The notes under the pieces were generated by a model. That model was not told the origin of the DNA and did not search any database. It saw only the letters and a list, made by a program, of their open reading frames with translations. This document shows positions 18,949 to 27,014 of a stretch of 64,000 nt of DNA, one piece after another. The stretch's first letter is position 1; every line of letters begins with the position of its first letter. Source of the DNA: Clostridiales bacterium (lineage in GTDB: Bacteria; Bacillota; Clostridia; Peptostreptococcales; Anaerovoracaceae); NCBI GenBank assembly GCA_015058275.1, contig SVCQ01000004.1, positions 38,242-102,241 on the forward strand. The letters are read 5' to 3'. The translations under genes and the position numbers were made by a program.

Positions 18949-20346
18949 ATGGAGAAGAGACTTAGAATAATGGAGACTGCGATCAGAGACGGTCAGCAGT
19001 CGCTCATAGCTACCAGGATGCCTTTCAGCGACATGGAGCCGGCCCTCGCCATGATGGACGAGGTCGGATACGACGCCATAGAGTGCTGGGGAGGAGCCAC
19101 CTTTGATGCCTGTATCAGATTCCTCGATGAGGATCCGTGGGAGAGACTCCGCAGGCTCAGGGATGCGATGCCAAACACAAGGCTCCAGATGCTCCTGAGA
19201 GGGCAGAACATACTCGGATACAGGCATTACTCCGATGACGTGGTCGACTACTTCGTCAAGAAGTCAATCGACAACGGCATCGACATAATCCGCATATTCG
19301 ATGCGCTCAACGACCTTCGCAATCTTAAGACAGCCGTAGCCTCCACAAAGGAATACGGCGGCCACGCCCAGGTCGCGATGTCGTACACGATTGGAGAGCC
19401 GTACACTCCGGAGTACTGGAAGGACCTCGCTCTTCGCATACAGGACCTCGGTGCCGACTCGATCTGCATCAAGGACATGGCGGGCCTGATGGTGCCGACT
19501 GCAGCTTCGGAGATGGTATCAATGCTCAAGTCTGAGGTCGAGATACCTATCCATCTTCATACTCACTGCACAAGCGGCGTTGCGCCTATCACGTACTACA
19601 CCGCAGTCCTTGCGGGAGTCGACTGCATCGACACTGCGATCTCGCCGTTCTCGGGCGGCACCAGCCAGCCTTCGACAGAGGTCATGGTAGAGACATTCAA
19701 GGGCACTGAGTACGATACCGGCCTTGATATCAGCAAGCTCGAAAAGATCGCAGCCCACTTCCAGACCGTAAGGGAGGAGGATCTTAAGAGCGGGCTCATG
19801 AGCACCAAAGTGCTCGGCACGGACATCAAGACGCTGATCTATCAGGTGCCGGGAGGCATGCTTTCAAACCTCGTATCGCAGCTCAAGGAGCAGAACGCCG
19901 AGGACAGGTATCTCGATGTGCTCCAGGAAGTTCCCCGCGTAAGGAACGACCTCGGCATGCCGCCGCTTGTGACACCTTCGTCACAGATCGTCGGAACGCA
20001 GGCCGTGCTGAACGTCCTCATGGGCGAGAGGTACAAGATACTGTCAAAGGAGACCCAGGAGATATTAAAGGGCAAGTACGGTCAGACGCCTATGCCTATG
20101 GCTCCTGAGGTGCTCGCCAGGATAGACGAGAGCGAAAGGATCACGTGCAGGCCGGCAGATCTGCTCGAGCCTGAGCTTGCTAAGCTCGAAGAGGAGGTAG
20201 GAGAGTATAAGGAGCAGGACGAGGATGTCCTGACATACGCACTTTTCGGACCTGTGGCCCTAGAGTACTTCAGGAGGAGGGCTGCTATCCGCAACGGCGT
20301 CGATCCGGACGCGATCGACATGAAGAACAAATCATACCCTGTATAA
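18949..20346 (+). CDS. oadA: Oxaloacetate decarboxylase / pyruvate carboxylase-type carboxyltransferase alpha subunit (OadA, no biotin domain)
   Basis: 465 residues. The DRE-TIM barrel starts IMETAIRDGQQS, has the ADSICIKDMAGL Lys (~169) that becomes carboxylated, and the HLHTHCTSG metal His pair. A PYC_OADA helical region follows (~290-460). It lacks the C-terminal biotinyl domain of Klebsiella OadA, which is supplied by the separate carrier at 17295. The reaction is carboxyl transfer between oxaloacetate/pyruvate and biotin. Start ATG, with GGAG from the adjacent repeat. Confidence 0.92.
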   Translation: MEKRLRIMETAIRDGQQSLIATRMPFSDMEPALAMMDEVGYDAIECWGGATFDACIRFLDEDPWERLRRLRDAMPNTRLQMLLRGQNILGYRHYSDDVVDYFVKKSIDNGIDIIRIFDALNDLRNLKTAVASTKEYGGHAQVAMSYTIGEPYTPEYWKDLALRIQDLGADSICIKDMAGLMVPTAASEMVSMLKSEVEIPIHLHTHCTSGVAPITYYTAVLAGVDCIDTAISPFSGGTSQPSTEVMVETFKGTEYDTGLDISKLEKIAAHFQTVREEDLKSGLMSTKVLGTDIKTLIYQVPGGMLSNLVSQLKEQNAEDRYLDVLQEVPRVRNDLGMPPLVTPSSQIVGTQAVLNVLMGERYKILSKETQEILKGKYGQTPMPMAPEVLARIDESERITCRPADLLEPELAKLEEEVGEYKEQDEDVLTYALFGPVALEYFRRRAAIRNGVDPDAIDMKNKSYPV

Positions 20347-20370
20347 AAGGTTCGCGGGGAGGAGATAATT

Positions 20371-21096
20371 ATGCTTAAAACTATCGGTATTATGGGAGGC
20401 ATGGGACCCGCTGCTACGGTGGATCTCATGAGCAGGATCATAAGCATGACAGATGCTGTCACAGACCAGGAACACATCCCTATGATAGTAGACTCAGATA
20501 CAAGGATACCTGACCGTACGGAGGCGATACTCGGCAAGGGCGAGAGCCCTGTGCCTGAGATGCTCGCGAGCGCCAAAAGGCTCGAGGCGGCTGGTGCCGA
20601 CTTCATCGTCATAGCCTGCCACGCCGCTCATTACTTTATCCCTGAGATCAAGGACGGGATAGGTATACCTATCCTGGACATGCCTGAGGAGACGGCGAAG
20701 CTCCTCAAGATCAACGGCGTCAACAGAGCCGCCGTGCTCGCAACTGACGGCACGGTGCACAGCGGACTCTTTGGCGCGGCCCTGGAGCGCTTTGGCATAC
20801 AGACCGTATATCCAAATGAAGATCAGCAGCAGACAGTGATGTCGCTGGTGTATGAATATATCAAAAAAGGCATAGTGGATCCGGCGCAGATGCCGCGGGA
20901 GGAGATGACCGGGATAATAGGAGATCTCAGCAAGCAGGGCGCTGAAGCCCTGATTCTCGCGAGCACGGAGCTGCCTATCGCCTTTAATATCATGGGGCTT
21001 AGATCAAGCGCATTTGTGGATCCGACCGCAGTCCTTGCCAAATCCGCGATCAGGTTTGCGGGCGCAAGCCGCAGGAAAGGAGCCGGGACACAATGA
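20371..21096 (+). CDS. Aspartate/glutamate racemase family protein, second catalytic Cys replaced
   Basis: 241 residues. It begins MLKTIGIMGGMGPAAT, has the DR...R loop SDTRIPDRTEAI, and the first catalytic Cys in IACHAAHYF (~88). The second Cys motif, normally GCTE, reads LASTELPI here, putting Ser in the Cys position. PLP-independent Asp/Glu racemases use two Cys as opposing acid/base, so activity may be biased to one stereoisomer, or this may be another member of the superfamily. The ATGA overlap with asparaginase suggests a joint role in D/L-aspartate handling. Confidence 0.85.
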   Translation: MLKTIGIMGGMGPAATVDLMSRIISMTDAVTDQEHIPMIVDSDTRIPDRTEAILGKGESPVPEMLASAKRLEAAGADFIVIACHAAHYFIPEIKDGIGIPILDMPEETAKLLKINGVNRAAVLATDGTVHSGLFGAALERFGIQTVYPNEDQQQTVMSLVYEYIKKGIVDPAQMPREEMTGIIGDLSKQGAEALILASTELPIAFNIMGLRSSAFVDPTAVLAKSAIRFAGASRRKGAGTQ

Positions 21097-22088
21097 AGAG
21101 GATATTGATACTGAACACGGGCGGGACCTTTTCGTCAAGGCCGTCGGATGCCGGGCTCACGCCATCGATCAGCGGACCTGAGATCGTGGATATCGCAGGC
21201 CGCATATCCGATGATATCGAGCTTTCGGCAGAGGACTTCTGCTCGCTTGACAGCGCCAATATCCTCCCTGAGGACTGGATCAGCCTGGCTGAGAGGATAG
21301 GGAGCGCCATAGATGAGTTTGACGGCTTCGTTATCATACACGGCACCGACACCATGTCGTACACTTCATCCATGCTCTCATTCATGCTCCGCGGTATACA
21401 GGTGCCGGTGGTGCTGACAGGGAGCCAGATGCCGCTCGGCATGCCGATGTCTGACGCTCTTATGAATCTCCACACCGCCGTATGGATGGCGGCGAGCGGG
21501 ACTCCGGGGGTCTACGTGGCATTCGGCCACAAGATCATGCTTGGATGCCGCACAAGCAAGGTGCGCACGGTAAGCTTCAACGCCTTTGAGAGCATCAATT
21601 ATCCATATGCGGGCGAGGTCAATGCCTTCGGCCTGCAGGTATATATAGACAGGGACAGGTACACGGGGGGCCTTGAACTCTGCACAGACTATTCCGAGAG
21701 AATAGCCGTGCTCAAGCTCTTCCCGGGCATGAATCCGTCGATCTTCAATAATCTTCACGCACATGGCGTAGAGGGTGTGTACATAGAGGGCTTCGGCCTC
21801 GGAGGAGTGCCCTTCCTGCGCAAGGACTTCACTGCCGAGATCAGGAAGGCCTCGGAGCTGGGCATGCCTATTCTCGTTGGCAGCCAGTGCAGATACGAGG
21901 GAAGCGATCTGAGCGTATACGAGACAGGAAGGCGCATACTCGAATGCGGAGGCATACCGGTCTACGACATGACGGAGGAGGCGGTCGTGACCAAGCTCAT
22001 GTGGTGCCTCGGACAGACAAAGGACATAGACGATATACGGAGGCTCTTTGCGACAGACCTTGCCGGAGAGATAAGCCTCAAACAATAG
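21093..22088 (+). CDS. ansA: L-asparaginase (type I, cytoplasmic-like)
   Basis: 331 residues without a signal peptide. Nucleophile Thr in LNTGGTFSS (~12) and the second catalytic triad in IIHGTDTMSYT (~90) with SKVRTVSFNAFES for the Lys region. It hydrolyses asparagine to aspartate and ammonia. It overlaps the racemase gene and is followed 23 bases later by an amino acid permease, so the enzyme probably acts on imported Asn. Confidence 0.92.
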   Translation: MKRILILNTGGTFSSRPSDAGLTPSISGPEIVDIAGRISDDIELSAEDFCSLDSANILPEDWISLAERIGSAIDEFDGFVIIHGTDTMSYTSSMLSFMLRGIQVPVVLTGSQMPLGMPMSDALMNLHTAVWMAASGTPGVYVAFGHKIMLGCRTSKVRTVSFNAFESINYPYAGEVNAFGLQVYIDRDRYTGGLELCTDYSERIAVLKLFPGMNPSIFNNLHAHGVEGVYIEGFGLGGVPFLRKDFTAEIRKASELGMPILVGSQCRYEGSDLSVYETGRRILECGGIPVYDMTEEAVVTKLMWCLGQTKDIDDIRRLFATDLAGEISLKQ

Positions 22089-22111
22089 GCTTTGCGAAAG
22101 GGGTAGACAAA

Positions 22112-24145
22112 TTGGACAATAAAAAGGGCGTAAGCGCAATGGATTTCTTTGCCATCGGCTTCGGCGCGATAGTCGGAGTCGGATGGGCAGTATCTATCAA
22201 CAGCTGGATGGCCGGGAGCGGGGGACCGCTGCCTGCAGCCGTCGGGTATTTGCTCGCCCTTATCATTATGATACCTGTAGCACTGTGCTACTGTGAGCTG
22301 TGCTCGATGCTGCCTGTATCGGGCGGCGGCATGGCATATGCCTTCAGGGCCTTCGGCGACAACATCGCATTCATATCCGGATGGGCGGCGTTCGGCGCCT
22401 TTGTCACCATCATCCCTTGGGAGGCCATATACGTTGTAGATATACTCAGCATAATCATCCCGGTCCTCAAGGCCGGAACACCTTTGTATACTCTGGCGGG
22501 CGCGGATATATACCTCGGCCACATAATAGTTGGCCTGCTGATATCCGTGATACTCTTCCTGATAAACCGCAAAGGCGTCACATCCTCGGCGACGATGCAG
22601 AAGTTCCTCTGCTTTGTGCTCGTGGGAGCCGGTATACTCGCCATGATCTTTGCGATGTTCAGGTTCGACAGCGCCAACCTGCAGCCTGTATATGAGAACA
22701 TAGGCAAGGGCTCTCACAAGTCGTTCATCGGCGGAGCCATGGTAATACTCGCTTCGGCGCCGTTCTTCCTGGCGGGATTCGAGACCATACCTCAGGGCAT
22801 CGAAAGCGCAGGCGGAGATGTCAAATCGGTAGGCAAGACCGTAGTGCTGACGGTAGTGCTTTCGTGCCTCTTCTATGCGCTCCTCCTCTTCACGCTCGGC
22901 GGAGCCATGCCGTGGAAGGAATTCATAGGATTCGAAAGCCCTGCAGCGGCTCTTCTGTTCCGTGACTCCTACGGCGGACCTGTGGGCATGGGCCTTTATC
23001 TCCTCATACTTATCGGAGCGATATGCGGACTCATCACGACCTGGAACGGCTTCATGATGGCATCGTCCCAGATACTGATGGCGATGGCCAGGGTGAGCAT
23101 AGTGCCTGATGTGCTGGCCAAACAGCACCCTGTATACAAGACTCCGATCAACGCTCTCAAGGTGTGCCTGATCGCATCGATCGCAGGGCCTTTCCTCGGA
23201 AGCGGACTCATCGGATCACTGACTACATTCTCGGCGGCGGGCTATGTCACGAGCTGGATGATCACGGCATACAGCCTCATCAAGCTCAGACACAGCGAGC
23301 CGACCCTCAACCGTCCGTACAGGATCCCGGGAGGGGAGCCTATGGCCTGGTTTGCAGGCATTTGCATGACGGCACTTCTGGCGCTTCTCCTGATACCGGG
23401 GCAGCCGGTACACATGGGATACTTTGCGACTGCGATGTTCGGCGGATGGATGTTCATAGGACTTGTGCTCTTCATACTCGACTACCGTCAGAGAAGGCAG
23501 TACTCCAAGCTCAAGAGGGCTTCGTTCCTCTTTGCATCCATGATGGCTCAGGGAGATACGGTGCTGCCTGACTACGCTGAGTTCTTTGAGGACGACTACA
23601 GATATTTGTCCTTCGTGGTGCCTAAGGAGGCTGACTACTCGGGACAGACCCTGATGCAGCTCGGCTGGGGCAAGAGCCAGAACATATTTATCATAAAGAT
23701 AGAACACGGCACGGAGATGCTCTTCCTGCCTAACGGCAAGACAAAGGTCTACAAGGGCGACAGAGTGTTCGCTGTAGGAGTGGAGAAATCCATACTCAGG
23801 TTCCGTGACGGGCAGTATATAGGAGACAAGTACACGCTCGGTAATCTCAAGGATTTCATGGGCATGGGCACGACCGAGGCCCAGGTGCCTCTGATCTGCC
23901 GCACCGTCAAGGTCGTCAAGGATGCACCGTACTGCAACAAGCCTCTCAAGTATTCGGGCATCACAGACTACACTCAGTGCATGGTCATCGGACTGCAGTC
24001 TCTCGGCAAGACCTTTATGATGCCGGATGCGGACACCCTGATCGAAGAGGGAGATGATCTGTGGATCGTGGGACTCGAGGAGAATATAGAGAAGTTCATG
24101 GCCCTGACAGAGGACCATAACGATAACGAAAGGACAATAAGCTGA
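22112..24145 (+). CDS. APC-superfamily amino acid permease with C-terminal TrkA-C (RCK_C) type domains
   Basis: 677 residues from TTG at 22112, preceded by GAAAGGGG. The longer listed ORF runs back through asparaginase and is rejected. About 12 membrane helices (residues ~10-470) carry the APC signature GFGAIVGVGW, then FETIPQGIESAGGD. The soluble C-terminus (~490-677) contains two modules resembling TrkA-C/RCK_C domains (LMQLGWGKSQNIFIIKI..., VYKGDRVFAVG, and a second with LIEEGDDLWIVG). These normally gate transport by ligand binding. Substrate is inferred as Asn/Asp from the operon. Confidence 0.85.
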   Translation: MDNKKGVSAMDFFAIGFGAIVGVGWAVSINSWMAGSGGPLPAAVGYLLALIIMIPVALCYCELCSMLPVSGGGMAYAFRAFGDNIAFISGWAAFGAFVTIIPWEAIYVVDILSIIIPVLKAGTPLYTLAGADIYLGHIIVGLLISVILFLINRKGVTSSATMQKFLCFVLVGAGILAMIFAMFRFDSANLQPVYENIGKGSHKSFIGGAMVILASAPFFLAGFETIPQGIESAGGDVKSVGKTVVLTVVLSCLFYALLLFTLGGAMPWKEFIGFESPAAALLFRDSYGGPVGMGLYLLILIGAICGLITTWNGFMMASSQILMAMARVSIVPDVLAKQHPVYKTPINALKVCLIASIAGPFLGSGLIGSLTTFSAAGYVTSWMITAYSLIKLRHSEPTLNRPYRIPGGEPMAWFAGICMTALLALLLIPGQPVHMGYFATAMFGGWMFIGLVLFILDYRQRRQYSKLKRASFLFASMMAQGDTVLPDYAEFFEDDYRYLSFVVPKEADYSGQTLMQLGWGKSQNIFIIKIEHGTEMLFLPNGKTKVYKGDRVFAVGVEKSILRFRDGQYIGDKYTLGNLKDFMGMGTTEAQVPLICRTVKVVKDAPYCNKPLKYSGITDYTQCMVIGLQSLGKTFMMPDADTLIEEGDDLWIVGLEENIEKFMALTEDHNDNERTIS

Positions 24146-25047
24146 TGTTAAGATCACCAAAGACAAAATGGGGGAAGTTTCTCCGGGAGGCCCTGATAGT
24201 GCTGGTGTCCGCATTCTTCGGATCGTCCGTCCAGATCTTCGTTATGATACCTAACGGCATGACCTCAGGCGGCATGCCGGGCGTATGCAGGCTCATCACT
24301 CACTTCTTCCCGGGACTCAGCTACTCGCTGGTCTACTATACGCTCTCGATGGTTATCATAATCATCGCATACTTTGCGATGGGCAAGGGTGAGGTAAAGC
24401 GCATAATAGCGCTCGGCTTTGCATATCCGATCATGCTCTTTGTCTTTGAACATATCGATTATGAATTCCTGAAGTCTCCGGATCCGTTCCTGGCGGCGCT
24501 CCTGATCGGAGTGTTCTACGGAGTGGCGACAGGAGTAGGATACATCGGAGGCTATTCATCGGGCGGCACCGATACGCTTGCGAGAGTACTGAAGTTCAGG
24601 TTCTTCAATCACCTGCGCACGGGAGACATACAGATGGCGATGGATGTCACCATCATCATCATCTCGGCATTTGTCTTCGACACCAATATTGCGATGTACG
24701 CCATCATCACGGCTGTCGTTGCGGCTTATGTCATATCCGCTATTACGGTAGGATACAGCGGCAAGCACATCCAGCTCGACATAATACCGAGCGGAAAGGA
24801 CGCGTCGGATGCGATAACGGAGTTCGTTCTCAACGAGATGAAGCATGCGGTCACTTCGCACGTATCAAGAGGCGAGTACTCAAAACAGGAACGCAGGACG
24901 CTCAGCATAATATGCACGCCTGCTGAGAGCATAAAGATAAAGAAATTCGTTGCGGATGTAGACCCTAAGGCTTTCGCAACGGTAATGCCGGTAAGCAATG
25001 TCTGGGGAGCGGGCTTCTCGGATATACGTGAAGTCGACAATATATAG
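24145..25047 (+). CDS. YitT family membrane protein (DUF161 + DUF2179)
   Basis: 300 residues: five to six membrane helices (~15-200) with GGMPGVCRLI and GYIGGYSSGGTDTLAR, the DUF161 signatures, then a soluble DUF2179 domain with HAVTSHVSRGEYSKQERRTL. The transport role is unknown in general. It overlaps the permease stop (TGATG), so it is the last gene of the operon, and it ends convergently with the transglycosylase gene 31 bases away. Confidence 0.85.
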   Translation: MLRSPKTKWGKFLREALIVLVSAFFGSSVQIFVMIPNGMTSGGMPGVCRLITHFFPGLSYSLVYYTLSMVIIIIAYFAMGKGEVKRIIALGFAYPIMLFVFEHIDYEFLKSPDPFLAALLIGVFYGVATGVGYIGGYSSGGTDTLARVLKFRFFNHLRTGDIQMAMDVTIIIISAFVFDTNIAMYAIITAVVAAYVISAITVGYSGKHIQLDIIPSGKDASDAITEFVLNEMKHAVTSHVSRGEYSKQERRTLSIICTPAESIKIKKFVADVDPKAFATVMPVSNVWGAGFSDIREVDNI

Positions 25048-25078
25048 GGAATATATAAGAATTGAAGAAGAGGGCGCG

Positions 25079-25867
25079 TCAGTACCAGCCCCTGGACTGG
25101 AAGTGAGCCCAGGCGGCTGAAGGCGAGCCGTATCTGCCGGCGATATAGCCAAGACCCCATCTGATCTGTGGCTCCGGATTGGTGTAGTAATCTGCACCCT
25201 CCGAGGCCATTTTTGATGCCGGCAGAGCCTGCGGTATGCCGTGCGCGCCGCTGCCACGGTTGTGCGAGTTAGGATTCCAGCCCGACTCTCTGTTCCACAG
25301 ATATATTAGAGGAGCGAGCTCCGAATCGTCCCAGCCGTAATTCGGCAGGAGGGAGAGGGCGTACTTCTGGTATTCGCCCTTGACGCCGCCCGCGATAGGA
25401 AGTCCCTCAGGCGCGTTAAACGTAAGCCGGCCGCCCGGGATGTAGTAATCCTCGTCGTCTATGGATATGCGGCTCCATCCGTTGTGGGTGATACCGGTGC
25501 GCTTGACAAACTTGCCCTCGGGCAGAGTGCCGGCCTTGTCGTATGACTTCGCAGGACCTGTGCGGTACACGGTCTTTTTGGTAGTCCACGCGTACTCGTA
25601 GAGCTCCTCTGCGATGCTTTCCATGTACTGCTTCAGTACCTCTCTTACAGGGATGTCAATGAGCTCATGCACATGCTCGGTGACGACGGTCCAGACCCTC
25701 TTGATATTGCGCACGTCAATATTGCGATACGCCAGCCAGCAGGAAAGGTAGGCGGCAAGTATCACACACGCGATCTCTTCGACGATTATTACCTTCAGAA
25801 GGAAGGTTTTCTTTTTATTGACACGCAAATGCTTGAAGTGGATGGATACACCTCCGTATCTGAACAT
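25079..25867 (-). CDS. Membrane-anchored lytic transglycosylase-like protein with SH3-like domain
   Basis: About 262 residues from ATG 25867. An N-terminal membrane anchor (~22-45) is followed by a helical stretch, an SH3-like segment (YRTGPAKSYDKAGTLPEGKFV) and a C-terminal SLT-type domain with LIYLWNRESGWNPNSHN (catalytic Glu) and GAHGIPQALP. It should cleave peptidoglycan glycan strands outside the membrane. The start is uncertain: ATG 25867 and TTG 25873 lack a ribosome site, while a strong GGAGGTG lies inside the ORF, 7 bases before an in-frame ATC at 25843 whose protein would begin IHFKHLRVNKKK. Confidence 0.8.
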   Translation of the reverse strand: MFRYGGVSIHFKHLRVNKKKTFLLKVIIVEEIACVILAAYLSCWLAYRNIDVRNIKRVWTVVTEHVHELIDIPVREVLKQYMESIAEELYEYAWTTKKTVYRTGPAKSYDKAGTLPEGKFVKRTGITHNGWSRISIDDEDYYIPGGRLTFNAPEGLPIAGGVKGEYQKYALSLLPNYGWDDSELAPLIYLWNRESGWNPNSHNRGSGAHGIPQALPASKMASEGADYYTNPEPQIRWGLGYIAGRYGSPSAAWAHFQSRGWY

Positions 25868-25935
25868 TAACAATCAAGTTATCATACAACGGCAGAGCCT
25901 CCGAAATACCGAATCATAAGGCTTTTTAAGAACTG

Positions 25936-25970
25936 CAAATAAAAACAGCGGGATGCACATGGCATCCCGC
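25936..25970 (-). terminator. Intrinsic terminator of the SDR gene
   Basis: GCGGGATGC, loop ACATG, GCATCCCGC. On the minus strand it is followed by TGTTTTTATTTG. Confidence 0.85.
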
Positions 25971-26005
25971 CGCTGATCCTTGATGTCTAATAACGGATCC
26001 GCATA

Positions 26006-26779
26006 TTACATACAGGTGTATCCGCCGTCTACAGGAAGCATCATGCCTGTAACGTATGAAGTCTTAGGCGATGCGAGGAAGATAGCCGCGGTGTCGAGTT
26101 CTCCCTCATTGCCGTATCTCTCCATAGGGATCATTGTCTTGGCGTTGGCCTGGAAGAAATCGCTGTCCAGTGTCTCTCTTGTGAGATCTGTGTAGAAATA
26201 TCCAGGGCAGATCGCGTTGCAGGTGATGTTGTACTTGCCCCACTCAGCAGCGAGTGCACGTGTCAGGTTGACTACGCCGCCCTTGGCTGCGTGATAAGGA
26301 GCGGAGCCTGCGATCTTGTTGCCTACAAGGCCGTACATCGAAGCGATGTTGATGATCCTGCCGTACTTGGCAGGGATCATTGCCTTTTTGGCTACCTCAC
26401 GGGCCATCTTGAATGAGCCGAAGAGGTCGATGTTCATCTCGTTGGCGAACTGATCGTCGGTGATGTCCTCCGCAGGAGCTACAGCGCCTGTGCCTGCGTT
26501 GTTGATGAGTATGTCGATGCGGCCGAAGTGATCCATTATGGTCTTGACGGCAGCCTCTACCATCTCTGTATCCGTGATATCGCAGCGAACGCCGATAGCG
26601 TCAACGCCGAATTCCTTCTTTATATCCTCGGCAACCTGCTCAATGAGGTTCTGGCGGCGGGCAACCGCAACGATGTTGCAGCCCTGGCTTGCCAGTGCCT
26701 TAGCCATCTGTACTCCGAGTCCTGTGGAGCATCCTGTTACGACAGCGACATTGCCTTTAAGATCGAAATAATTGCCCAT
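26006..26779 (-). CDS. SDR family oxidoreductase (gluconate 5-dehydrogenase / 3-oxoacyl reductase-like)
   Basis: 257 residues of a classical short-chain dehydrogenase: cofactor motif TGCSTGLG (~16-23), NNAG near 92, catalytic Ser in INIASMYG and YHAAK (~159-163), and a C-terminal TGMMLPVDGGYTCM. The R residues after the second strand (ARRQN) suggest NADP(H). Substrate unknown: closest by feel to gluconate 5-dehydrogenase-type sugar acid or polyol enzymes. It is a single-gene unit with AGGAGG, its own promoter and terminator. Confidence 0.88.
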   Translation of the reverse strand: MGNYFDLKGNVAVVTGCSTGLGVQMAKALASQGCNIVAVARRQNLIEQVAEDIKKEFGVDAIGVRCDITDTEMVEAAVKTIMDHFGRIDILINNAGTGAVAPAEDITDDQFANEMNIDLFGSFKMAREVAKKAMIPAKYGRIINIASMYGLVGNKIAGSAPYHAAKGGVVNLTRALAAEWGKYNITCNAICPGYFYTDLTRETLDSDFFQANAKTMIPMERYGNEGELDTAAIFLASPKTSYVTGMMLPVDGGYTCM

Positions 26780-26827
26780 TGGTGTAATCCTCCTACTGAT
26801 AATACCGATAAGTGCTTATGTAAATAA

Positions 26828-26856
26828 ATTATGCCACCTTTTGTAGCAAAATGGAA
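26828..26856 (-). promoter_or_regulatory. Promoter for the SDR gene
   Basis: On the minus strand TTCCAT, 17 bases, CATAAT, about 48 bases upstream of the ATG. The -35 is weak. Confidence 0.5.
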
Positions 26857-26924
26857 CGAGGGACGGACTAGGTTATAAAATAATCAAATACCTTGATTTT
26901 TGTGCAGGCAGTAGAGTTAGATGC

Positions 26925-26967
26925 TTGAAATCACAGCATGCGTTGTCGTAAAATATAAACGTATATT
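26925..26967 (+). promoter_or_regulatory. Promoter of the 2132-residue surface protein, with shared 16-bp element
   Basis: TTGAAA, 18-base spacer, TAAAAT (26949-26954). The 16-mer AATATAAACGTATATT at 26952-26967 overlaps the -10 and the expected start site. It is identical to one at the same place in the promoter of the lipase-like gene (36933-36948). It may be a regulator site or a conserved initial-transcribed region. Confidence 0.65.
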
Positions 26968-27014
26968 AATATTCGTTTGATGCTGCGGACCCGTAGCGGA
27001 GAAAGGAACTTATT

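Noticed and set aside
26882-26899. AATCAA-ATACC-TTGATT hairpin before the giant surface protein
   Set aside because: Short AT-rich inverted repeat in AT-rich DNA; too weak to call an operator or terminator.
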